Origin: Magnetaquicoccus sp039908525
GTDB lineage: Bacteria; Pseudomonadota; Magnetococcia; Magnetococcales; Magnetaquicoccaceae
DNA: 64,000 nt
Assembly: GCA_039908525.1 (NCBI GenBank)
Contig: JAMOAY010000001.1
Coordinates: forward strand, 124,001-188,000
Direction: 5' to 3'
Part shown: in pieces, positions 41,061 through 52,893 of the stretch
Layout of the letters: every line of letters starts with the position of its first letter
How positions within the stretch are numbered: position 1 is the first letter of the stretch
Position numbers and translations under genes: made by a program
The notes under the pieces: model-generated
Databases searched by the model: none
Told to the model about the DNA's origin: nothing
What the model saw: only the letters and a program-made list of their open reading frames with translations

Positions 41061-41876
41061 TCAGTGGGATGGCCTCAGCAGGCGAAACCCCAGACTGATG
41101 CAGGAATAACCGGAATCGAACGTACTGCGATCGGTGGAGTGCACCGGCTCGGGAGAGATCCAACCGCCTCCCCGCAAAACCCGACCGGCGCCCTCGGCGG
41201 GACCCTGGGGGTTGTCCTGGGGCGATCGGACATAGTAGGCGCGGTCGTAACGGTCCGCCACCCACTCCCAAACATTGCCGCTCATGTCGTACAGGCCCAG
41301 ACCATTGGGTTGATGCCTGCCCACCGGGTGGGTCGTGCCAACAAATGAGTGGTGATCCAATGGATCCAATGCCACCCGATCACCCCCACAATATTTTTCG
41401 CTCTTGCCGCCACTCCGACAGGCATACTCCCACTCCGCCTCGGTTGGCAGACGAAACGAGCCCATTCCCATCCCCTGCATCCGCTTGACAAACTCCTGCA
41501 CATCCTCCCAGGAGACCTGTTCCACCGGGCATCGCCCCCCGCAGGAGGCAAACCGGGAGGGGTTGTTGCCCATCACCTTTTGCCACTCCTCCTGTGTCAC
41601 CTCGTATTTGCCCATCCAGAATCCGTTCACAACCACGAGATGCACCGGCAACTCATCGACCTGACAGGGCGCGGCCCATGCGTCGCACCCCATCGCAAAC
41701 CGACCGCCCGGCACCCAGACAAAGGTCATGCCGGTCACAGGCTCGGTCCACTCCTGGCCAGCCATGGGCACCAAGGAGACGGGGAGCGGCAGGTTGCTGT
41801 CGTCGGCAGCCTGGGCCCCGACACAAGCCATCTGCAGCATGAGCAAGACCGCACACACACGCCATGTCACCCTCAT
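41061..41876 (-). CDS. SUMF1-domain (formylglycine-generating-enzyme-like) secreted protein 2
   Basis: Signal peptide MRVTWRVCAVLLMLQMACVG, then MTFVWVPGGRFAMGCDAWAA, FWMGKYEVTQEEWQKVMGNN, CPVEQVSWEDVQEFVKRMQG, FRLPTEAEWEYACRSGG and GLYDMSGNVWEWVADRYDRA, ending VLRGGGWIS and LGFRLLRPS. It has several cysteines (DAWAAPC, ASCGGRC, SEKYCGG) that could form disulfides, but none at the FGE catalytic positions. AAGGAGAGG precedes the ATG at 41876. Length is 271 residues. A paralogue of the downstream gene; both are divergent from the hybrid kinase. Confidence 0.85.
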   Translation of the reverse strand: MRVTWRVCAVLLMLQMACVGAQAADDSNLPLPVSLVPMAGQEWTEPVTGMTFVWVPGGRFAMGCDAWAAPCQVDELPVHLVVVNGFWMGKYEVTQEEWQKVMGNNPSRFASCGGRCPVEQVSWEDVQEFVKRMQGMGMGSFRLPTEAEWEYACRSGGKSEKYCGGDRVALDPLDHHSFVGTTHPVGRHQPNGLGLYDMSGNVWEWVADRYDRAYYVRSPQDNPQGPAEGAGRVLRGGGWISPEPVHSTDRSTFDSGYSCISLGFRLLRPSH

Positions 41877-42119
41877 GATCCTCTCCTTGATGGACAGCGT
41901 TGATTCCCCGGCCAACCACACCGCAAGATTATTGTAAGCCAATTTTCTGCCAAGAAAAAGGGGACACGTGAGCGTGATTGATGGGGGTGGGTGTGGTAGA
42001 ATGGCGAGGAAGTGGGTTTGAGACCTGACCCAGAGCTCCTGACAAAACCAGAACGGAGAAGATCTGCATTGACATACCAGGCAACCCGATGGCCTCCAGA
42101 AACACACGGGGGTTCCGCC

Positions 42120-46412
<4,293 letters not shown>

Positions 46413-46413
46413 C

Positions 46414-48219
46414 ATGGAAAGTTCTGATCTGCGGCCGATCATCCTCATTGTGGATGACTCACCCGACAACATCCGCCTGTTGGGCAAAATCCTGGTGCAG
46501 GATTACCGGATACAGTTTGCCACCAGCGGGCACCAGGCCATGAGCTGCGTGGAGGCCGGTCTGCCGGACCTGATCCTGTTGGATGTCATGATGCCGGATG
46601 TCGACGGGTTGACCGTCTGTGGCTGGCTGCGGGATGACGAACGCACCCGGGATGTCCCCGTCGTCATTGTGACGGCGATGCACGACATCAAGGCAGAGAC
46701 CCGCGGGTTTGCAGCCGGTGCGGTGGATTTTATCACCAAACCGGTCACCCCTCCCGTCGTACGGGCCAGGGTGGCGGTCCATCTGGCATTGAAAAAACAA
46801 CGTGATGAGCTCAAAGAGAGCAATGCGCGGCTGCAGACGGAGATCCAGGCCCGCATGCAGCTGGAGGCCCAGCTGCGGGAACAGGCCGAGTTCGATGCCC
46901 TGACCGGCTTGCCCAACCGCAAGCTGTTCCAGGACCGGTTGCAGCAGGCGGTGCTCGCCAATGATCGGGAAAAGCGTGTTTTTGCAGTCCTGTTTGTGGA
47001 TCTGGACCGTTTCAAGTGGGTCAACGACACCCTGGGCCACGACGCAGGCGATCAGTTGCTGGTCGAGGCGGCCCGACGCATGAAAAGCGTGGTGCGCAAG
47101 TCCGACACGGTGGCGCGACTGGGGGGCGACGAGTTCACCGTCATTCTCTCGGACATCCTCCATGAATGCATGGCCGAATTGGTGGCGCGCAAACTGCTGG
47201 AGCAGCTCAGCCTGCCCTTCTTCCTGAAGAACCAGGAGGTGATCATCTCCGGCAGCGTGGGCATCAGCCTCTATCCCGGTGATGGCATCACGCCGACGGA
47301 ACTGGCCAAGAATGCCGACAGCGCCATGTACCAGGCCAAAGAGTCGGGTCGCAACGCCTTCCAGTTTTTTTCCCCACAGGTCAACCAGGAGTCCCAACGG
47401 CGCATGCGCCTGGAGGGGGAGATGCGCCGGGCCTGCCGGGCGGATGAGTTTTTTCTCGACTACCAACCCAAGGTCAAGATTGTCACGGGCCAGATGACGG
47501 GTATGGAGGCGCTGGTGCGCTGGAACCATCCCAGGGAGGGGGTACTCTTTCCCAAGCAGTTTCTTGCCCTGGCGGAGGGCTCCGGGCTGATCACGCAGAT
47601 CGGAGCATGGGTGTTGCGCACCGCCTGTCGCGATGCCGTCTGCTGGCTCCAGGAGGGTTTTCCCGACCTGACCCTGGCCATCAACCTCTCTGCGATTCAG
47701 TTCCGGGATGGGGAGAAGCTGTTGGAGTTGGTGCGGGAGACCCTGCAGGAGACCGCTTTTCCCGCCTGCAATCTGGAACTGGAGATCACCGAAGGGATGA
47801 TGATGGGCAACACGGAGCAGGCATCCGCCACACTGCAGAAACTGCGCGACATGGGCATCTCCATCAGCATGGACGATTTCGGCACCGGATACTCCTCGCT
47901 GGCCATGCTGAAACAGCTGCCCATCCAGGTGATCAAGATAGACCGTTCCTTTGTCAACGATCTGCAGGAGGGTTCCAGGAACCAGGAGTTTGTTGCGGCC
48001 ATCTCCTCCCTGGCCAGGCAGTTGGGCCTGCGTGTGGTGGTGGAGGGGGTGGAGACGGCCGAGCAGTTGGAGATCCTGAGAAACCAGGGGGGAGAGGAGG
48101 TGCAGGGATATTTTTTCAGTCCTCCGTTGGGCAAAGAGGCGCTTCTGGCCCTGCTGCATGGCCGACTGCCGATGGGTGGCGGCGCCCCGCCCGTCGAACA
48201 GCAACAGACCAGAGGATAG
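46414..48219 (+). CDS. Response regulator with GGDEF and EAL domains
   Basis: The receiver (1-125) has VDDSPDN, phospho-acceptor D57 (LILLDVMMPDVDG) and FITKPVTPP. After a coiled linker, the GGDEF domain carries LDRFKWVNDTLGHDAGDQLL and intact GGDEF at 237-241. The EAL domain starts near 340 with EALVRW (E365) and DDFGTGYSSLAMLKQLP, so both c-di-GMP synthesis and hydrolysis are possible on motif grounds. Length is 601 residues. It starts 1 nt after the hybrid kinase stop, so it is the probable phospho-target of that kinase's HPt. It is also the only intact GGDEF in the window. Confidence 0.93.
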   Translation: MESSDLRPIILIVDDSPDNIRLLGKILVQDYRIQFATSGHQAMSCVEAGLPDLILLDVMMPDVDGLTVCGWLRDDERTRDVPVVIVTAMHDIKAETRGFAAGAVDFITKPVTPPVVRARVAVHLALKKQRDELKESNARLQTEIQARMQLEAQLREQAEFDALTGLPNRKLFQDRLQQAVLANDREKRVFAVLFVDLDRFKWVNDTLGHDAGDQLLVEAARRMKSVVRKSDTVARLGGDEFTVILSDILHECMAELVARKLLEQLSLPFFLKNQEVIISGSVGISLYPGDGITPTELAKNADSAMYQAKESGRNAFQFFSPQVNQESQRRMRLEGEMRRACRADEFFLDYQPKVKIVTGQMTGMEALVRWNHPREGVLFPKQFLALAEGSGLITQIGAWVLRTACRDAVCWLQEGFPDLTLAINLSAIQFRDGEKLLELVRETLQETAFPACNLELEITEGMMMGNTEQASATLQKLRDMGISISMDDFGTGYSSLAMLKQLPIQVIKIDRSFVNDLQEGSRNQEFVAAISSLARQLGLRVVVEGVETAEQLEILRNQGGEEVQGYFFSPPLGKEALLALLHGRLPMGGGAPPVEQQQTRG

Positions 48220-48256
48220 CGGGTGGCAAACGGGTGGGCCAACCGGGGCGGGGCTG

Positions 48257-48877
48257 TCAGCGGGCAGGCGTGGGAGAGTGGGCGGGTGGACCCTGGGGCG
48301 CGAGGGGTGGGGCGGGGACCGGGGCAGTCTGGCGCATCTCCTGGGTGGAAGGCTGGTAATAGGCCGGGACAGGCGGCACAAACCGGATAAGCGCAGCCAC
48401 TCCCCCCAGAATGGCAATGCCGGTGATGACCACCCACTTGATGGTTTCCACCTTGGCCGTTTCGATATCTTTGCGCAGCTCGGCCCGGGTGATCTCAATG
48501 TCCTTGTGCAGCTCGGTCCGGGTGGTATCAATGTCTTTGCGCAGTTCGGCACGGATGGCCTCAATGTCTTTGTGCAGTTCGGCACGGATGGCCTCAATGT
48601 CTTTGCGCAGTTCGGCCCGGGTGATTTCAATGGCCTTGTGCAGTTCGGCCTTGGTGGTTTCCGCCTTGGCATCCATGGCGGCTATATCCCGCATCAACTC
48701 CGCAATATCCTGCTTCGTGGCCAGCCTGTCCTCCGCCAGAGCCATGAAGGTCTCCGCCTGGATGGCCGCCTGCTGTTCGTCCATCCCCGCGTCACGCAAA
48801 CGGCGAACATAGGCATACGAATCAAACACGAACGAGGCGCCCTTGTACCCGCTCTCCGCACCTGTGGCTGTGCTCAT
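48257..48877 (-). CDS. DUF1640-type coiled-coil membrane protein (long paralogue, with 11-residue repeats)
   Basis: 206 residues. The N-terminal part (SFVFDSYAYVRRLRDAGMDE, then QQAAIQAETFMALAEDRLAT) resembles the DUF1640/CCDC90 family. Six consecutive 11-residue units alternate ELHKxIExxRA and ELRKDIExxRA between about residues 79 and 144, an undecad coiled coil. Then WVVITGIAILGGVAALIRFV spans the membrane and a Pro-rich tail (VPAYYQPSTQ) follows. Ribosome site GGGAGG before ATG 48877. The C-terminal half and leader match the gene at 38809. The role is unknown; family members elsewhere are membrane-anchored coiled coils. Confidence 0.8.
   Translation of the reverse strand: MSTATGAESGYKGASFVFDSYAYVRRLRDAGMDEQQAAIQAETFMALAEDRLATKQDIAELMRDIAAMDAKAETTKAELHKAIEITRAELRKDIEAIRAELHKDIEAIRAELRKDIDTTRTELHKDIEITRAELRKDIETAKVETIKWVVITGIAILGGVAALIRFVPPVPAYYQPSTQEMRQTAPVPAPPLAPQGPPAHSPTPAR
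48471..48668 (-). repeat. Six tandem 33-bp repeats inside the DUF1640-type gene
   Basis: Units of exactly 33 bp, beginning alternately TTGCGCAG and TTGTGCAG on the + strand (48471, 48504, 48537, 48570, 48603, 48636). They encode 11-residue coiled-coil units alternating Arg and His at position 3. Units 3 and 4 are nearly identical, which points to expansion by slippage or unequal exchange. Confidence 0.9.
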
Positions 48878-48916
48878 GGTGGCATCCTCCCTGGTTGGAC
48901 TCTCTCCGAACCGTTT

Positions 48917-49005
48917 CGGGGCTTCGCCCCGTGCCCCACCCGAGTGCTTTGCCCTCGGGACACCCACCGGGGGCCGTGACGGCCCCCGGACCCCGGCAAA
49001 AGTTT
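48917..49005. repeat. GC-rich multi-hairpin intergenic repeat, copy E
   Basis: Between the ppdK 3' end and the DUF1640-type gene start. Contains CGGGGCTTCGCCCCG, CGAGTGCTTTGCCCTCG (imperfect) and CCGGGGGCCGTGACGGCCCCCGG, then ACCCCGGCAAAAGTTTTT. It matches copy A (5940-6029) in the same orientation. Confidence 0.88.
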
Positions 49006-49023
49006 TTAAATGTCGACAAGCGC

Positions 49024-51786
49024 CTAATCACCCTTCAGTTTTTTCTTGCTCCCCAACCGCTTGGCTTTCTTCTTCGCCTTGCCAACCGCCTCCCGCAACA
49101 CCGCCTGTGCCGCCGCCAAACGAGCGATAGGAACCCGATAGGGGGAACAGGAGACATAATCCAACCCCACCTTTTCAAAAAATCCGATGGAGGCCGGATC
49201 CCCGCCATGCTCCCCGCACACACCCACCTTGAGCTCCGGTTTCACGGCCCGCCCATTTTTGGTCGCCAACTCCACCAACTGCCCCACCCCCAACTGATCC
49301 AGCGAGACGAAGGGATCCTGCGTCAACAACCCTTTCTCCACATAGGCGGTCAAGAACCCCCCGGCATCATCCCGGGAGACCCCCAGCGTGGTCTGGGTCA
49401 GATCGTTGGTGCCAAAGGAGAAAAAGTCTGCCTCCTGGGCAATCTGCCCGGCCCGCAACGCCGCCCTGGGCAACTCGATCATCGTCCCCAACAAATAGTC
49501 GATGGTGACACCCGTCTCCGCCATCACCGCAGTACAGATGTTGACACAGCGCTGTTTGACATAGGCCAACTCGGAGCGGTAGCCGACCAGGGGGATCATG
49601 ATCTCGGGAATGAGGGTGAATCCCTCCTGTTTGACCAGATGACAGGCCGCCTCCATGATGGCCCTGACCTGCATCTCATAAATCTCCGGATAGGTCACCG
49701 CCAACCGGCAGCCCCGATGGCCCAGCATGGGATTGCTCTCCGCCAACTCGGCCACCCGTTGCCGCACCCCCTCCAGCGACATCTCCAGAACCTCCGCCAC
49801 CTCCGCCTGACCCCGGGCATCGTGGGGAATGAACTCGTGCAACGGCGGATCGAGCAGCCGGATGGTCACCGGGAAACCCTTCATCTCCCGGAAAATGCCC
49901 TCGAAATCACCCCGCTGCATGGGCAGCAACCTGGCCAGGGCGCGCCGACGACCCGCATCATCGACCGCCAGGATCATCTCACGCATGGCGATGATGCGCT
50001 CCTGGTCAAAAAACATGTGTTCGGTCCGACACAAGCCGATCCCTTCGGCGCCAAAGGCCCGGGCCGTGCGGGCATCGTCCGGGGTATCCGCATTGGTACG
50101 CACCCGCAAACGCCGGGTCTCGTCTGCCCAGGCCATGAAGGTGGCAAAATCCCCCGTCATCTCCGCCTGCCGCGTGGCCACCTGTCCCAGCAGCACCTCA
50201 CCGGTGGAACCGTCAATGGTGATCCAGGCGCCACGTTTGACCACAATCCGGCCACCAGGCGTCGAACGCGAACCATCTTCCACCGAAAAGAGACCCGCCT
50301 CCATGTCCGGCTTGATGCTGCCACAACCGGAAACGCAGGGCCTGCCCATGCCGCGGGCCACCACCGCCGCATGGGAGGTCATGCCCCCCCGCACGGTGAC
50401 GATCCCCTTCGCGGCGTGCATGCCGTGAATATCCTCCGGGCTGGTCTCCTCCCGGAACAGAATCACCGCCATGCCCCGCCCCGCCAACTGCTCGGCCTCG
50501 TCGGCGCTGAACACCACCTGACCCGCCGCCGCCCCGGGCGAGGCTGGCAGACCCACGGCCAACAGCTTGCTCTTTTTGCGATCCACCGGATCCAGCGTGG
50601 GGTGCAGCATCTGGTCCAGGCTCAAGGCGTCCACCCGCAACAGGGCCTCCTCCCGACCGATCAACCCCTCCCGCACCATGGCCACGGCGATGGTCAAAGC
50701 GGCCTGGGCACTGCGCTTGCCCGTGCGGGTCTGCAACAACCAGAGCTTGCCATTCTGGATGGTGAACTCCAGATCCTGCATGTCCCGGTAGTGCCGTTCC
50801 AGCAGATGACAGGTGGCGATCAGATCCCGGCACAATCTGGGAAAGGTCTCCTCCATGGAGGGCTGGTCGGATTGATTTTTTTGCCGCCCCTTCAGGGTGA
50901 TCTGACAGGGGGTGCGCAATCCGGCCACCACATCCTCCCCCTGGGCATTGATGAGATACTCGCCAAAGATGCCGCTTTCTCCCGTGGAGGGATCCCGGGT
51001 GAAGGCCACACCGGTGGCACAATCCTCTCCCATGTTGCCAAACACCATGGCCTGCACATTGACCGCCGTGCCCCATTGTTCAGAGATGCCATGCAGGCGC
51101 CGGTAGGTCACGGCGCTGGGTTTGTACCAGGAGTTGAAGACCGCTCCCACCGCCGCCCACAGCTGATCCCAGGGATCTTCCGGGAAATCCTGACCGGTCT
51201 TCTGCCGCACCCGGGCCTTGAACTCCGCCACCAGTCCCATCCAATCCTCGGCGGACAACTCCACATCCTCCGTCTTCCCCAGCTTCTGTTTGAGCTTGGT
51301 GATCAGCGATTCGAAATGGTGATGTTCCACCCCGAGCACCACGTTGCCGAACATCTGCACAAAGCGCCGATAGCAGTCGTAGGCAAAGCGCGGATCCCCC
51401 GACTGGAGGATGAGCCCCTGCACGGTTTGATCGTTCAGACCCAGGTTCAATACGGTATCCATCATGCCCGGCATGGAGACACGGGCTCCGGAACGCACGG
51501 AGACCAACAGGGGATTCTCCTCATCCCCAAAACGGCGCCCCATCACCTCCTCCACCTGTCCCAGAGCGGCCTTGACCCGCCAGGAGAGGTTGACGGGAAA
51601 ACGGCGTGCGTTGGCGAAAAATTCGGTGCACACTTCGGTGCAGATCGTAAACCCCGCCGGCACGGCCACGCCAATGCGCGTCATTTCCGCCAGGTTGGCC
51701 CCTTTGCCCCCCAGCAAATCCCGCATCTGCGCATCGCCTTCGGCCACCCCGCCGCCAAAGAAGAAAACCATTTTCTTTTCGCTCAT
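49024..51786 (-). CDS. ppdK: Pyruvate, phosphate dikinase
   Basis: Interconverts pyruvate + ATP + Pi and PEP + AMP + PPi. The N-terminal ATP-grasp has GGKGANLAEMTRIGVAVPAG and SVRSGARVSMPGMMDTVLNL. The swivelling phosphohistidine domain has GGMTSHAAVVARGMGRPCVS with H472. The C-terminal PEP-binding barrel has GIGLCRTEHMFF, GFTLIPEIMIPLVGY, FFSFGTNDLTQTTLGVSRDD and GVCGEHGGDP. ATG at 51786 has GAGGG upstream. Length is 920 residues plus a basic C-terminal tail (KKKAKRLGSKKK). Upstream lies tRNA-Leu on the other strand. Confidence 0.96.
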   Translation of the reverse strand: MSEKKMVFFFGGGVAEGDAQMRDLLGGKGANLAEMTRIGVAVPAGFTICTEVCTEFFANARRFPVNLSWRVKAALGQVEEVMGRRFGDEENPLLVSVRSGARVSMPGMMDTVLNLGLNDQTVQGLILQSGDPRFAYDCYRRFVQMFGNVVLGVEHHHFESLITKLKQKLGKTEDVELSAEDWMGLVAEFKARVRQKTGQDFPEDPWDQLWAAVGAVFNSWYKPSAVTYRRLHGISEQWGTAVNVQAMVFGNMGEDCATGVAFTRDPSTGESGIFGEYLINAQGEDVVAGLRTPCQITLKGRQKNQSDQPSMEETFPRLCRDLIATCHLLERHYRDMQDLEFTIQNGKLWLLQTRTGKRSAQAALTIAVAMVREGLIGREEALLRVDALSLDQMLHPTLDPVDRKKSKLLAVGLPASPGAAAGQVVFSADEAEQLAGRGMAVILFREETSPEDIHGMHAAKGIVTVRGGMTSHAAVVARGMGRPCVSGCGSIKPDMEAGLFSVEDGSRSTPGGRIVVKRGAWITIDGSTGEVLLGQVATRQAEMTGDFATFMAWADETRRLRVRTNADTPDDARTARAFGAEGIGLCRTEHMFFDQERIIAMREMILAVDDAGRRRALARLLPMQRGDFEGIFREMKGFPVTIRLLDPPLHEFIPHDARGQAEVAEVLEMSLEGVRQRVAELAESNPMLGHRGCRLAVTYPEIYEMQVRAIMEAACHLVKQEGFTLIPEIMIPLVGYRSELAYVKQRCVNICTAVMAETGVTIDYLLGTMIELPRAALRAGQIAQEADFFSFGTNDLTQTTLGVSRDDAGGFLTAYVEKGLLTQDPFVSLDQLGVGQLVELATKNGRAVKPELKVGVCGEHGGDPASIGFFEKVGLDYVSCSPYRVPIARLAAAQAVLREAVGKAKKKAKRLGSKKKLKGD

Positions 51787-51951
51787 GAAACCCTCACACA
51801 ATACCTCTCTGAAGGAAACGCCACGCCACAGCCCCACTGTAGCACACATGCAGGCATTTGTCTCCATGCCTCGTGGAACACCGGGGGAGCGGACGCACCA
51901 CCCTCTCACAACCCCTGGCAAACATTCTTCCACCATTTCCAAAATCAACCA

Positions 51952-51979
51952 TTGACCAACCACCCCGGCCGATGATACG
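51952..51979 (+). promoter_or_regulatory. Sigma-70 type promoter of tRNA-Leu
   Basis: TTGACC, 16-nt spacer, GATACG, ending 16 bp before the tRNA 5' end. The -35 is good and the -10 is weak. Confidence 0.5.
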
Positions 51980-51995
51980 CTGTCTCCTCACATGG

Positions 51996-52082
51996 GCCGG
52001 GATGGCGAAACTGGTAGACGCACCAGACTCAAAATCTGGCGGGAGCAATCCCATGAGGGTTCGATTCCCCCTCCCGGCACCA
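51996..52082 (+). tRNA. tRNA-Leu (CAA)
   Basis: An 87-nt class II tRNA with encoded CCA. Acceptor GCCGGGA pairs with TCCCGGC; D-arm TGGCGAAACTGGTAGACGCA; anticodon stem-loop CCAGACTCAAAATCTGG with anticodon CAA (reads UUG); long variable arm; T-arm GGTTCGATTCC. Confidence 0.97.
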
Positions 52083-52093
52083 AGCTTATTTCG

Positions 52094-52122
52094 AGGATCT
52101 GGCACTTCCAGATCCTTTTTTT
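52094..52122 (+). terminator. Rho-independent terminator after tRNA-Leu
   Basis: Perfect 8-bp stem GGATCTGG / CCAGATCC with a 5-nt loop followed by seven Ts, 12 bp after the tRNA 3' end. Confidence 0.92.
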
Positions 52123-52126
52123 ACAT

Positions 52127-52879
52127 CTACCGACCCACAACGGTTTCAACCCAGTTGCGGGCCCGTCTCTGCGCCTCTTCCCTCTGCTGCGGGGTCATGA
52201 GTTGGGCGATCTTGTCCCGCGCGCCCGCCGCCTTGTCAAACCCGTTGCGCACCGCCAGGCTGCTCCACATGTAGGCGGCCACCTTGTCCTGGGGAACCCC
52301 CTGACCCATGACGTACAGAATGCCCAGCACCGCCTGCGCCTGCGCCCAGCCCTGTTCCGCCGCCTTCTGATACCAGCGGGCCGACTCCGCCACATCCTTG
52401 ACAACTCCCTGACCCCGCCAGTAGGCCAGACCCACCTGACTCTGCGCCTGGGCATCTCCCTGCTCGGCCGCCTTGCGGAACCAATGGGTGGCCTGCGTCT
52501 CATCCCGCTCCACACCCTGGCCCGCTGCATACATGTGACCCAGGTTGATCTGTGCCTCCGCAAACCCCTGCTCGGCCGCCGTGCGATACCAGCGGACGGC
52601 GGCGGCATGATCCTGGGCCACCCCCTTGCCCTTGAAATAGAGAAACCCCAGCAGGCTGGCCGCCTGCGCAGAGCCCTGCTGCGCCGCTTTGTGGTACCAG
52701 TGGAAGGCCTGATGGTAATCCTGCCCCACCCCCTCGCCATACTCATACATCAGGCCGACATTGCTCTGCGCCTGGATATCCCCCCGCTGGGCTCTGGCCA
52801 ACACCCGGTCAAACTCCGTCGACAGTCCCAGACAAAACGGCAACAGGACCATCCACAACCACCCATGACGCACGCTCAT
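52127..52879 (-). CDS. Sel1-repeat (TPR-like) secreted protein
   Basis: 250 residues. A signal-type start (MSVRHGWLWMVLLPFCLGLS) is followed by five Sel1 repeats of about 36 residues, each with the pattern A-x-LG-x-x-Y-x-x-G-x-GV-x-x-D...A..W..KAAEQG (for example AQINLGHMYAAGQGVERDET). Such solenoids bind partner proteins, often in the periplasm. Two starts are possible: ATG 52894, overlapping the glyS stop (TGATG), and ATG 52879 with GGAGAGG upstream, which is preferred. It lies downstream of and coupled to the glycyl-tRNA synthetase gene. Partner unknown. Confidence 0.87.
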   Translation of the reverse strand: MSVRHGWLWMVLLPFCLGLSTEFDRVLARAQRGDIQAQSNVGLMYEYGEGVGQDYHQAFHWYHKAAQQGSAQAASLLGFLYFKGKGVAQDHAAAVRWYRTAAEQGFAEAQINLGHMYAAGQGVERDETQATHWFRKAAEQGDAQAQSQVGLAYWRGQGVVKDVAESARWYQKAAEQGWAQAQAVLGILYVMGQGVPQDKVAAYMWSSLAVRNGFDKAAGARDKIAQLMTPQQREEAQRRARNWVETVVGR

Positions 52880-52893
52880 GCCAACCCTCTCCA

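Noticed and set aside
40234..41876. SUMF1 proteins considered as sulfatase-activating formylglycine-generating enzymes
   Set aside because: The two catalytic cysteines after the RGGSW region are absent in both, and no sulfatase gene is nearby.
48471..48668. Regular 33-bp repeats considered as a CRISPR array
   Set aside because: The units are contiguous without spacers and encode an in-frame 11-residue coiled coil.
48895..51975. Long plus-strand open frame opposite ppdK (and similar ones opposite glyQS, cimA, lysC and the Ste24-like protease)
   Set aside because: His/Gln/Pro-rich shadow sequence with no recognisable domain; the opposite strand carries well-known enzymes.
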